Below, in pieces: positions 11,737 through 22,217 of a stretch of DNA of 64,000 nt. The stretch's first letter is position 1. Each line of letters starts with the position of its first letter. Source of the stretch: Acholoe squamosa (Eukaryota; Annelida; Polychaeta; Phyllodocida; Polynoidae). The position numbers and the translations under genes are program-made. The notes under the pieces were generated by a model. It was not told where the DNA came from, ran no database searches, and saw nothing but the letters and a program-made list of their open reading frames with translations. The stretch lies in contig OX439043.1 in NCBI GenBank assembly GCA_949317995.1, forward strand, positions 41,421,560 through 41,485,559, given 5' to 3'.

Positions 11737-12033
11737 CTCTCCCCAACTAATCTATAGCCTTACCGGGAGAAAGAGTGTGATATTACCCTCCTGCAGATGG
11801 GTTTCCAATTTTGAATAATCCTGCCACGCCATGGCCCCTGGGCGTTTAAGTAAATAGCTACACATAACATACACACAGTAAATCCTACTTAAACCTCCTC
11901 TGTAGGCGGCATTAACTACTAAGTAAACCGAATCCGCCGTCCCCTATGCGGAGTATAACCATAACAACAACTTTTATACAATAATACGACGTCATTTCGT
12001 CTGGATCCGGCAGACATTCTTCGCCCGTTCGCC
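11737..12033 (-). other. 3' untranslated region of LTR element 1
   Basis: Non-coding sequence between the end of the pol-extension frame and the 3' LTR. It contains the candidate polypurine tract next to the LTR. Confidence 0.6.
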
Positions 12034-15000
12034 TCAGGCTGTCTTGTCGCCGCCCTCATTGGTTCCAGCCTTGGTCGTCCGCGCCGCCGACGTCTTTGGC
12101 CACCGCTGTCCGCAGCGGCTGCAGCATCCCTTCTGATCACGGCCATAACGGGTCCGGGTAACATGGACCAGTTCAATATCCCCATTGGGGAGAGTGTGAA
12201 TGGAGGAAGATTGCAGTCCCCCGGGTATAACCCTCATCTCAGGTCCTAGGGTCCGAGGCTGCCCCAGTCGTCTAGAGTGTTCCTTGAGGGCCTCCGGCCC
12301 GGTAAAATCCGAATGCCATGGCATAGCCCCATCCTCCTCCGCCTCCTCGTCCCTATTGTCACCCGCTTTATCTCCTTGTTGATCTAGCAGCAGGCGGTGC
12401 ACCTCCTCTACCCCCGCCAACCCCTCAGTGCTGGCTATTCCCCCTTCCCCCATATCTCCTATAGGTAATCCGGTTATTACAATCACTCGGTCTGTCTCAG
12501 TGTTGGGTAGGGGCTCCGGATCCCCAGGCCCTCCGACCACCGTCTCGACCCCCTCCGGCACCATCACCATAGTCTCCGCCCGTCCACTCTCCTCCCCCAC
12601 TTCTACTTGCAGCAAGAATTCCCCCTTGGGCGAGCAAAGGACTAACCCGTCCAACCCCACAGTCACGGATCGGGGGTACCTATCCAACTTGGGTAGAGCA
12701 AATAAGGTCCCCGGCTCTACGAGGGGGGTCTTCGGTACCTTCTTCTCCGCCTGTCCTTTCTCCTTCACCGGTGTCCCTACGGAACACGATTGAAATTTAC
12801 TCATTAATTGGGCGGTACCCTCATCCATGGATCGGTTCTGTATGGCCTCCTCCTCCGCCTCTTTTAACACTCCCTCCAGGCTGAACTTCCTCGTAGACTT
12901 TCCCGCCCCTTTTCCTTTAGGGCTTTTACTTTTAGTTTCCATCTCTTTCCTCAGTCTTTCTTTCTCCGCCTCTTTGGCCTTCCTCTCCTCCTCCTCCTTT
13001 CTCCGCTGTTCCTCTTCCGCCTTCCGGCGCTCCTCAGCCTCTCTGGCCTTCCTCTCCGCCTCCTCTCTCTCTTTCCGTTTAATTTCTCTTTTCTTCTTTC
13101 GCTCCTCCTCCTTGGCATCGCTGAGTACGGCCAGGAACTGGGCTTTCAGTTTAGGGCAGGATTGGACGTATGCCGGGATGGCCACCTCCTCCGACTCCTC
13201 GCTGGTTTCATCCTCCCCTTCCACCTCCCCCGCCTCACCCTTCTCCGGCGGCTCAGGCGTCACGATTGTAACTGTCTTCAGGATGGGTTTCGGTTTGCTA
13301 GGGGAAGGTTTACTCATATCCTCATAGGAGGGCAATGTCTCGGGACTGGCACCGGAGAGGGTGGGTTTGGGCTTGTTAACTAGTTCGTAAGGGGGCTGCT
13401 TCTCGGGGCTAGAGTCCAGCCCATTTCCCCCTAGTCCCAAGCTCTCTCCGTCCTCCCCACTCGTGGCGGAGATGTCCTCGTAGGCAGCCGACTTTATGGA
13501 GGTTCGGGAGGTCGGAGTGTCTTTCTTGGTTTCCTCGTACTCCGCCTCCAGGGCTCTCACATTGACTTCCCCTAGAGGCACCTCCTGTTGCATTCGTAAC
13601 AGAGTCTTGGTGGGGGTCTCCCCCGCCTGTCCATATCTCTCTACCAGTAATCCTATGACGAACTTCAGTTTCCCCGCCATTTCCTCGTCTATTTCCACCT
13701 CCCCCCCGCTCAGTAGAGGTGTCAGGTCGGGTATCCCCGTGGCCAGTGGCGGGGTGGAGGGTCCCGCTTCCTCCTCCGCCTGCCGCTCCTTACCCCGTGG
13801 GGATTGTCTCTTCCTCTTTTCCGCCGATTCCTCCCCCCCCTCCGGCTCGAAGGCCCTCTTGACCCCCTTCCCTGACATACTCCGGGTGGACCTGACGGAG
13901 AGACAGCTCTGGGGTGTGCTGGTCCCCTCCACGCGGAATCCCAGCAATTGCTCCAAGTATTTGGAGGCGACAGCAGCCTCCGTCTCCTCCTCCAACGTTA
14001 TTCCCGGCGACGCCATGCCGCTGAATGTAGATCCGCTGGGGCTGTCCCCCGCACCCCCTCCACCCGCCGAGGTGCCCTGCTGCGGCGGGGGGACCCCGGG
14101 CTTGGAGGCGGCGTTTACCGGTTTCTTTTTCTTGGCCACCGCACTCCCCCTCTTCCTCTTTGTGGTGGTGAGCCTGACAGCTTCCTCCGGGCTAGCTGGG
14201 GCAGCCACAAGGCTACTGTCCGCCAAGGATCCTCCCGCCTCCGTTGCCCGGCCCACCGGTAGCATCCTGCACTCCTCCGGCGGCTGCCAGTCCTCCAGCT
14301 CTGGGTGGATACGCGTGATGTGTCGCCGGAGATCATCCACCCGGATCTTGGCTACCATGTACTCACACTTAGGGCACTGGTAGCCCTCTTGCATCTCGTC
14401 GTGAGTGCGGAGATGGCGGTTCATCCCATCGGATCTCATGAAGTACCACTGCTTGGAGTCCCCCCTTTTCCGGCAGATCTCGCACCGATACTTCGGCAGC
14501 TCCACCCCGTCCACCCACTCCGTGGGGACCGGCTTCTGGTCTCTGTTTTTGAAGACAGGCATTACTAGTTGTGGCGTTGTCCATAGGCTAACAGGAATTG
14601 AAGGGTGAGGCGGATAGCGCTCCCTTATATTCCCCCCGGTGGTCACGCCCCCTCTTCCTACTCCTCCAATCACCGTCCCCTGGGTCAGGCCACCCTCCGT
14701 CACCACGCCGTGGGAAACCCCCGATTGCATCATAGCCTTACTCCGGACACCGTTGTCGCCATTGGCGCCTCCGCTCTCACGTGCCTGCTGTGAGCCGTGG
14801 GAACGTGATCCGCGGTCAGCCGAGGACCTCCGCCTACGATAGCTCCCACTCCGACTCCGGCTCTCCGAGTCCCTCCTCCCATGTCTGGCTGCCTCCGTCC
14901 GGGCAGACACTCCGTCCCTTCTGTGGCCACTAGTGGAGCGGCTAGAGGAGGAGTGGCCGGAAGATCTTTCTCTCTCCCTCCTCCTCCGCCGACTCTCCCT

Positions 15001-18000
15001 GTGTCTTGAGCGTGTGGAGCCCTCCCGGGAGTGGCTGGACACTGTGGAAGACACTTTCTTTGACCCTCCACCAGCATTTCTACCCCGACTCGATTCACCC
15101 TTGGGCCTTGTCCCTCTTAGAACCACCAACCGCGTGTCATCTCCGGCCTGCATTGTAGACTGACCGTTAACGGTCCTTCCCCCGCCTTTTATTGGGGAGA
15201 ACCTGTTATGAGGGTTGCTTAGTGACTCCCGCCTCTCCGGCCCTGCTCCGCTAGGCGGCGCTCCGGCCGCCGGCCGGCCGGCCTCACCGCCTGCCGTCGA
15301 GGAATTTGGAGCCTGGCCTCCCGACCTCCCCTTCGTCATGGCTGTTCTGCAGCGTCCAACCCTCCTGGCTTCCCTCTCTTCGTTTTCATGGTTGTTGTAG
15401 ATGGCTTCCTCGATCATTTCGTAAATAAACCATCTTTCCCTATGCTTCTCCCTGATTCTCCTCCGGCCAGGATCCGCCGCCCTCCTTAACCTTTCTGCCC
15501 TGATTTCCTCGTTTTGGCCATGGTTCCGCCTTCTGTGGGCCAACTCACTCTCATCACTCACCCCCTCTTCATCCGACTCGCCCATCTCGGGGAGGGACCA
15601 TTCCTCGTAGGGAGGGTCCTCCTCTGGTTCTACCCCCCTCCAATGTGACATTTCGGCTTCTTCCTTCAACCTTTTTTCATTTTCCAGCCATACATCGCAC
15701 CAGTCGCGGCCTTCTTGACTCATCTTGCTTTTGCAGCTCCTCCACTCCGCCCCAAGGTAAGTATCCAGTTGAGGCGCCAGTCTGACGGCCCGGGCTGCGC
15801 TGGTTCCGGCAGGCTTCGGTGCACTCCTCCGCAGACCTTCTTTCCGATTTCCATTATCCGCTGCCCCTCCCTTACAGGTTTCAGTTATTTGATGTCTCTT
15901 TTTCTCTTTGCAGGTCAGCAGTTTCGCCTCCCGGTCAGCTCCAGTCCCCGGGGTCACCTGAACCAGCCGGATGGTGCCCCCTCCGGATCCTCCTTCCTCC
16001 TCGTCTGAATTGTCCGAAGATAGGGGCTCGGCCTCCCTTGTTTCATCCTCCATGGGAACATCCTCCGCCGTGGCCCGCTCCGGGGCCAGTTTTAGGGCGT
16101 CGTAATGGACTACCCTGGTAGTTTTACCCTTTTTAATTTTATACACCGCCTCCCCTAAGCGCCCCACTATCTCCCATGGGCCTGTCCAATAACTCTGGAG
16201 TTTAGGTGTCAGTCCCCTCTTCCGGAGAGGGTGGTAGTAGAAGACCCTGCCCCCAACAGCGAATTCGCCTGCCGAGGCTCTTGCATCATAGTTCCTCTGT
16301 TGCCTGCAGAGGGACCTTCCAAGGGCCTCCCTAGCGACGGAGTATGCTTTTGTCATGGTGGTTTGTAATTCGGCCACATAACCGACTCCTCCCCCTACAT
16401 TGGGCTCCAGCGGGTAAACCAAATCCAGGGGGATGACCGTTTCCCGCCCCAACATCAGAAGATTGGGGGACAATCCCGTGGAGGCGTGTGCGGAGGAGCG
16501 ATACGCCGCCATTACAAATGGCAGCCGCCGGTCCCAGTCCCGTTGGTCCTCCGCCACCACAGTCGCCAGCAGCATTTCAATTGTTCGGTTGGCCCGCTCC
16601 ACCATCCCATCGCTTTGGGGCCTAAAGGAACAAGTTCTGGTCTGCCTGACTTCCAGTAAGGCCACCATTTCCCTGAATAGTCCCGACTGGAAGTTCTTGC
16701 CCTGATCTGTGTGCACCTCCGCCGGGGCTCCAAATCTACAGATGAACTCCTCCACCACAGCCCTGGCCACCGTGGGTGCCTCCTGGTTGGGTAAAGCGTA
16801 CGCTTCCGTCCATTTAGTGAAGTAGTCCGCCGCCACCAAAATATATTGGTTCCCGGCGGAGGACAAGGGCAATGGACCCATCACGTCTAGAGCTATCCTC
16901 TGTAGGGGTAGTCCGGCACCCACATGTCCCATTGGTGCCCGGTGCGGAGGTGGAGCCGCCTTCCTCCGGAGACAGGGTTCACAGCTGGCGCACCACAGGG
17001 TCACCTCCCTCCTGAAGTCAGGCCAGTAGTAACCTGTCTGGAGGCGCCGGATGGTTTTATTGCGGCCCAGATGCCCCGCCAAGGGTTCTCCGTGGACCTC
17101 CCTGAGCACATCATTCCTGCTCAGGGTGGGTACAGCAATTTGGAAGCATCGTTCCCCCGCCGCACCTTCCCACCACCGGCCCAGTATCCCTTTTTCTATA
17201 CTCATGCGCCCCAATTGGGCATGCCAGGCTCTCAGCTCATAGCCCCAGGTCCTTCTTTCCTCCTCTGTGGTGGTCGCCTCCCCGTTCACCCATGCTCTGA
17301 CCTGAGTCAGCACAGCGTCCTCCGCTTGGAGTGTGCCCCACTCTCTCCCTGCCGGCGGAGTGGAGTCCCCCGCCGCCGGAGGCGCCCCCCGAACCATCTC
17401 CTGGCGTTGAGACCTTGTGAAAACCCGGCAATGCAGTAGCTCCTCCTCATCCTCTCGCCCACATTGCTTGCAGGGCTTCCTGGACAGCCCATCCGCATTC
17501 CCATGTAGTTTTCCCGGCCTATGCTGCACCACTATGTCGTAAGTACTTATAATCTGCAGCCATCGAGCCAGCTGGCCCTCCGGCTCCTTGAACTCCAACA
17601 GCCACCGCAGGGAGGCATGATCTGTTCGGACTACCACCCTCCTCCCTATTAGGTAATGCTTGAATTTCCTGAGGCCAAAGACTATAGCCAGCAGCTCCCT
17701 CCTTGTAACGCAATAGTTACGCTCCGGCCTGCTGAGAGTGCGGCTGCCATAGGCTAGGACCCTCTCTACCCCCGTCTGCTCCTGGGACAGTACCACTCCG
17801 AGGCCTGTGTCACTGGCGTCGGTGTCTAAGGTAAGCTGTCCCTCCGCCTGGGGGAAAGCCAGGATAGGGGCCTCGGTTAGTCTCTTTTTTAGGTCTTGGA
17901 ATGAGGCCTCGCATTCCTCCGACCACCGGAACGTCCTCCCTTTCTCGGCCAGCGCGCTCAGTGGCTTAGCCCTCGTAGAGAACTCAGGAACGAAGGTCCT

Positions 18001-19652
18001 GTAGTAGCCGGCTAGCCCCAGAAAACTCCGGACCTCCGTCACCGTGGTCGGAGTGGGCCACGACTGCACCGCCTCTATCTTTTCCGGATCCGTCTCTACC
18101 CCCGCCTCACTCACTTGGTGGCCCAGGAATAACACTCTGCGGCGAGCCAACTGGCATTTGGAGGGCTTGATCTTAAGCCCAGCATCCTCCAGCCTTTGAA
18201 GTACCTCCCCAAGCCGGCCAAGATGCTCCTCGAAGGTGGCGGAGAATACGACTATGTCGTCTAGATAGACCAAACAAGTTTTCCACTGTAGTCCCCTCAT
18301 GGCCACTTCCATCACCCTCTCAAAGGTGCCTGGCGCATTGCACAAACCGAAGGGCATTCTCCGGAATTGGAACAGCCCCCGGTGTGTCGTGAATGCTGTT
18401 TTCTCTTTATCCCCCTCCTCTATATCCAACTGCCAGTAGCCGCTGGCCAGATCCACTGACGAAAACCACGCGGCCCCCGCCATGGTATCGAGACAATCTT
18501 CCACTCTAGGCAGGGGATAAGCATCCTTCACGGTGGCGGCGTTGAGCCTCCGGTAGTCCACGCAGAAGCGAGTGGTACCATCTTTTTTTCTTACTAGGAC
18601 CACCGGAGAAGCCCACGGGCTAGTGGATGGCTCAATCACTCCGGCTTCCAACATCTTCTCCACCTCCTCTTCTACCGCCTCTCGTCTATGGGGTGCCAAT
18701 CGCCTCGGCGGTTGTTTGATAGGTGGATGTACCCCCGTATCAATCCTATGCTTGGCCAATTGAGTGTGCCCTTTGTCGCCCTTATGCCTCTGAAATGCCC
18801 CCAGGTGTTTCCTTATAAGCCGTGCAAGCTCCTTTCTACGGTGAGCCTCCGTCCCGCTCACTAACCCGTCCACCAAACACTTTAGCTCCTCCGGCTCACC
18901 TCTCTCCACCATCCGGCACCATCCCTCTCCGGCCACTGTCTCGCCTCCGCCTCTGCACTCCACTCGTTGAATGGCCCCTAGAGTCATGTCTCTATATATC
19001 ACCACTGGCTCAGGACCGGGATTGAGCACCCTGACCCAAGTTGCCCTCCCCTCGGGGCATACCAGCCCCCGCCCCACCAGGAAGCTCGGTTCACCCTTGT
19101 GTCCGGCCATCCCTTCAATCATCCCGTCGTCCCCCTGTTGCCAGGGTCCGGCTAGAGTTCCCTCTAGCATGGCCTCCTGTCCGGATCCCAGCACCGCCGC
19201 TCGGGTGCTGACGATTCGGCACACGGAATCCTCCTCTGTCCACACTAGGCGCCCTTTTGCTACGTCGACCATTAGTTTGTTGGTGCGGAGGAACTCCGCC
19301 CCCAGGATTCCCTCCGTCCCGGTGTCGCTGACTACGAAACGCACATTGATAGTGCGCCTCCCGATTTCCAGCTCTGTGTACACTTCCCCTTTTATGTCCA
19401 TAGGCCGCCCGTCGACGGAGTAGATCTTCTCCGCCGTTTCCCCCAGGCGTCCCCGTCCGCCCCAACTGCTCCACCATCCTTCGGAGACCAGATTAAGCGA
19501 CGCACCAGTGTCCACCAGCAATTGGATGGGGGCCCCTGCCAGCCGACCCTCTACTATCAATCCTCCTCCGCCCCTCTCTCGGCGGCCCTGTATCACATTG
19601 ATAGGCCCACTTCCCTCGACCTGTACTTGGCCTTTAGTATAGGTCGATTCTA
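12034..19652 (-). CDS. Pol polyprotein with long zinc-finger/coiled-coil C-terminal extension
   Basis: Replication polyprotein entered by -1 frameshift from gag; the frame stays open through the gag stop. Residue numbers run from a GTG codon at 19596. Aspartic protease LLVDTGASLN at about 27-36. RT with YLDDIVVF at about 445. RNase H with LDTDASDTGLG near 590. Integrase has an HHCC finger (HLGRNKTIRRL, then CASCEPC) at about 840-880, a DDE core near 905-1030, and a GPY/F-like module (YWTGPWEIVG) near 1140. About 1,350 more residues follow in the same frame. They contain a paired Cys/His finger region at about 1700-1765 (CEIC...H, CPKC...H-x4-H), S/R-rich blocks, and an E/K/R coiled coil near 2155-2215. 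Normal Ty3/gypsy pol ends soon after integrase, so the extension is abnormal. It may be a separate, spliced ORF3. Its function is unknown. Confidence 0.9.
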
Positions 19653-21029
19653 GTTTCCCGCCGCCGGACTAGCCTGTTCGCTCACCGGCCTGGATGCCTC
19701 CTTGGCCTTGATATTTGGGCATTCTCGCTTGAAATGGCCTTCCTGTCCGCATCCGAAGCAAGCACCACTGCTTGGCTTTTTCTTCCTCCCCAACACCGCC
19801 GGATCATCCAGCCTTTGAACTAACCGCTCCATCAACTCCGCCATTTTGCTCATTTCCTCCTTGTTGGACTTGAGGTGTTCATTTACTGACGCATCCGCCG
19901 CCCGCACTTTGTGGATATTCTCCTGCTCCACTTGTAAGTACGCCTCCGCTCCCACCGCCGTCATTACTGCGGATTGTAAATCTTTCGGTGTTGACTGATA
20001 CACCCACTGCCTGAGTGGATTGTCGAGGCACAATAGGAATCTATCGAGCGCTAAGGTGTCTGTCGTCCGGGCGTCTGCCTCCGGATATGCTAACTTAGTG
20101 TACTTTTTCAGTTCTTCCTGTAACTCTTGCAGTCCCTCCCCCTTTCGCCGGACCCTAGTGCGGAGGAACGCTTTGTAGATCTCTTCCTGATTAGTAGGCT
20201 CAAACCTTTCCACGAGTGCCCTTCTTAACTCCTCATACCCCTCCGGCGTGGCTGGTTTCCTTCCCGTCAACAATCTCCGGGCTGCCCCCGACAGACTCAG
20301 ACCTAGGAACATACCCGCCTCCTCTGGCTTCCATCCGTTTACTTTGACGCACAGGTCGAAGTGGTTGAGGTAGTCAGATAGGTCTGTGGTGCCATCATAT
20401 TTAGCGGGTTTCACCACTGGCTTACCCTTTGCCTCCTTCTCCCCATCGGCACCTCCTCTCCAGCCATCCTCCGGACGACCCATAACTCCTCTACCCTGCC
20501 GGAGATCTCCACCTTCCCCTACTTCGTCCTTATCCGCCTCCTCCGCACGTCTCCCGGTTTCGGGGCGAACCTCGGCCGGTGCCCGCTTGCTCCCCTTCCT
20601 TGGGTTATTCATCTCCGCCTGCTCCTCCGGCCACCAAAGCACCTTTCCGCCATCGTCCCTTCCCGGGTTGAACCCCAGCCAGGCATTTGCATCACCCAGT
20701 TTTCCTTTAGGGTGCCTCAACCTCCAGGCCGCCGGTTTCTCCTCCCTCTCCCATGGCCACAGGTAGGGCTCCTTTTCTTTAACGCGTGGTTCCTCATATC
20801 CCGTGTCCGTTACCTCCTCCCGGGATGCTCTATCGGCGGGTTCTGCTTGTCTCTCCGGATTCATCTCTTCCGGCCTCACCGCCCCTCTCTGCCGTAGCGT
20901 CACTTCCTCGTCCACCACTTCCAGCAAAACCCCTTTTTCCCGCTTAATCTCCTCCGTATCCCTCTTCTCCACAGGTAAGTTTATCGTTTCTGAAGCCTCC
21001 GCCATCTTCTTTCTCTCGTGGGTCTTCAA
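19650..21029 (-). CDS. Gag of LTR element 1
   Basis: 459-residue structural and RNA-packaging protein. It starts MKTHERKKMAEASETINLP shortly downstream of the 5' LTR. The first 200 residues are very charged (E/K/R). A capsid-like helical region follows from about residue 210, with the Ty3-type retrotransposon-gag signature YDGTTDLSDYLNHF and later FEPTNQEEIYKAFL. Near the C-terminus there is one CCHC zinc knuckle, CFGCGQEGHFKREC. It overlaps the pol frame by the slippery heptamer at its last codons. The frame is intact. Confidence 0.88.
   Translation of the reverse strand: MKTHERKKMAEASETINLPVEKRDTEEIKREKGVLLEVVDEEVTLRQRGAVRPEEMNPERQAEPADRASREEVTDTGYEEPRVKEKEPYLWPWEREEKPAAWRLRHPKGKLGDANAWLGFNPGRDDGGKVLWWPEEQAEMNNPRKGSKRAPAEVRPETGRRAEEADKDEVGEGGDLRQGRGVMGRPEDGWRGGADGEKEAKGKPVVKPAKYDGTTDLSDYLNHFDLCVKVNGWKPEEAGMFLGLSLSGAARRLLTGRKPATPEGYEELRRALVERFEPTNQEEIYKAFLRTRVRRKGEGLQELQEELKKYTKLAYPEADARTTDTLALDRFLLCLDNPLRQWVYQSTPKDLQSAVMTAVGAEAYLQVEQENIHKVRAADASVNEHLKSNKEEMSKMAELMERLVQRLDDPAVLGRKKKPSSGACFGCGQEGHFKRECPNIKAKEASRPVSEQASPAAGN
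19653..19659 (-). promoter_or_regulatory. -1 ribosomal frameshift site GGGAAAC at the end of gag
   Basis: On minus the last gag codons are GGA AAC followed by TAG. With the preceding G they form the canonical X-XXY-YYZ slippery heptamer. Slipping back one base reads GGG AAA CTA and enters the open pol frame, which runs on into protease. The same arrangement occurs in LTR element 2. Confidence 0.8.
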
Positions 21030-21032
21030 ACA

Positions 21033-21045
21033 CCGCTGTCACCAA
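21033..21045 (-). promoter_or_regulatory. Candidate primer-binding site
   Basis: Directly after the 5' LTR on minus, TTGGTGACAGCGG begins with TGG as expected for pairing with a tRNA CCA end. I could not assign the tRNA. Confidence 0.4.
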
Positions 21046-21419
21046 TGTAGCGTTTTCCGACTCTATGGTTAATAAAGAATTACACAACTCCGACAGCTTG
21101 ACTTCAGTGTCTTTTATTTCCTGGCAGTCCTCGCCACACCATCTAAGTCTTATATCGTATATATTAATCCGGAGATAAGCCTTTTAGAGTTCTGCTCCTC
21201 TCTGTCTGCAACTCGGAACTCCCTAATCGGAGTAACAACTCCCTTATTTATACATAGGCAGATACTCCGACCCCGGCCCGCTTTACGGCAGGCCAGCGTC
21301 GGAGGATCTCCTCCGCCGACTACTATTGCCGACGTAACCGCGTTACTTCAGGACCGCTGGCCTCGCCGCCCCCACACCAGGATGGTTTCGGCTCCGCCAA
21401 CGGCCCCTCCGTCTCCGCC

Positions 21420-21422
<3 letters not shown>
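21046..21422 (-). repeat. 5' LTR of LTR element 1
   Basis: 377 bp, equal to the copy at 11360-11736 over its whole length as read. It abuts the (TA)n microsatellite on its outer side. Confidence 0.9.
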
Positions 21423-21503
<81 letters not shown>

Positions 21504-21520
21504 CACACACACACACATGT
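21423..21520. repeat. (TA)n and (CA)n microsatellite
   Basis: TA repeat continuing the target sequence seen left of element 1, followed by a short ACACAC stretch. Confidence 0.9.
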
Positions 21521-22075
21521 ATATATACATCCAGGTATGTAGTCTGGTCTTCTGAAAGAACAGAGGGAGAAAAGGGGGAGAGGCAGGAAAAAGGACAGGA
21601 AGGGAGAAAAGTGGGTACGGCTGAGAACCGGAAGGGAGGAACTTATATTTTAGAGAGATGGGAGAGAAGGGTGTAAAGGAGGGGGAGAAGAGGGGAGGAA
21701 GCTAGAGGTGGAAGGGAAGGGGATGGAGTAGGCAGAGGAGGAATAGGGAGACATGGGAAAGATGGAGAAGGGAAGGGAGGAAACGGGGAAGGAGGGAGAA
21801 GGAGGAATTAAATGGGCAGGAGTAGAGGGAAAAGCTAAGGAGGGAGGAGAAGGGGAAGAAAGGAGAGAGAAGGAGAGGAGACAGGACTGCATGGCAAGGA
21901 GCAGAGGAGAAATGACATTTTCTTCGGGTAGCATACAATGAAAACTTTCATACGAGTGTAGATCATAGAAAACTAGGCATGGTGCAGAAGAGATCAGACT
22001 TCTCATCGGCCCAGGCCCTAAGAACAGAAAGCTTTTCATATGAGTACTCTCCCATAGAATACAGGTGACTGGGGT
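21521..22075. other. Purine-rich spacer, no gene
   Basis: 21540-21910 is almost all A and G on plus (GGGAAGGAGG-like words). This gives spurious long open frames on both strands. It is the DNA between the two LTR elements, and the 5' truncation point of element 2 lies near 22075. Confidence 0.6.
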
Positions 22076-22079
22076 GCCA

Positions 22080-22217
22080 CGGCAGAGGGGATGTTTTGAG
22101 TGTGGGGATGAGGGGCATTTCAGGCGCAATTGCCCGAAGTTTAAGGCTAGGATGGCTAAGGAGAGGGCTGCTTCCGGGGACAAGGCTGCAGAGGTCAATC
22201 AGGTGTCGGGAAACTAG
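22080..22217 (+). pseudogene. Gag C-terminal fragment of LTR element 2
   Basis: Only the nucleocapsid end of gag remains: a CCHC knuckle, CFECGDEGHFRRNC, then a basic tail ending SGN before TAG at 22215. The capsid part is absent because of the 5' truncation. Confidence 0.8.
22208..22214 (+). promoter_or_regulatory. -1 frameshift site GGGAAAC in LTR element 2
   Basis: GGGAAAC followed at once by TAG, in the same phase relative to gag as in element 1. The -1 frame continues in frame to the protease LLVDTGATVNLL. Confidence 0.75.

Larger units (their letters stand above)
11360..21422 (-). mobile_element. LTR retrotransposon 1, Ty3/gypsy type, full length
   Basis: The 10,063-bp element is bounded by two 377-bp LTRs that I cannot tell apart by eye. 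Each runs TG...CA in either reading. It is flanked by ATAT (11356-11359 and 21423-21426), although the TA-repeat target makes the duplication ambiguous. Gene order on minus is gag, protease, RT, RNase H, integrase, then a long extra region. RT before integrase places it in Ty3/gypsy. The coding frames are intact, so this is probably a young copy. Confidence 0.93.

Noticed and set aside
13496..14383. 295-codon open frame on plus inside LTR element 1
   Set aside because: Antisense shadow of the long minus-strand pol extension, with no domain or signal peptide.
12034..19596. 2520-codon frame considered as a host gene with zinc fingers
   Set aside because: It is bounded by LTRs, and its first half is unmistakably gypsy protease, RT, RNase H and integrase.
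21650..22198. 182-codon minus-strand frame and facing plus-strand frames
   Set aside because: By-product of the purine-rich low-complexity tract.
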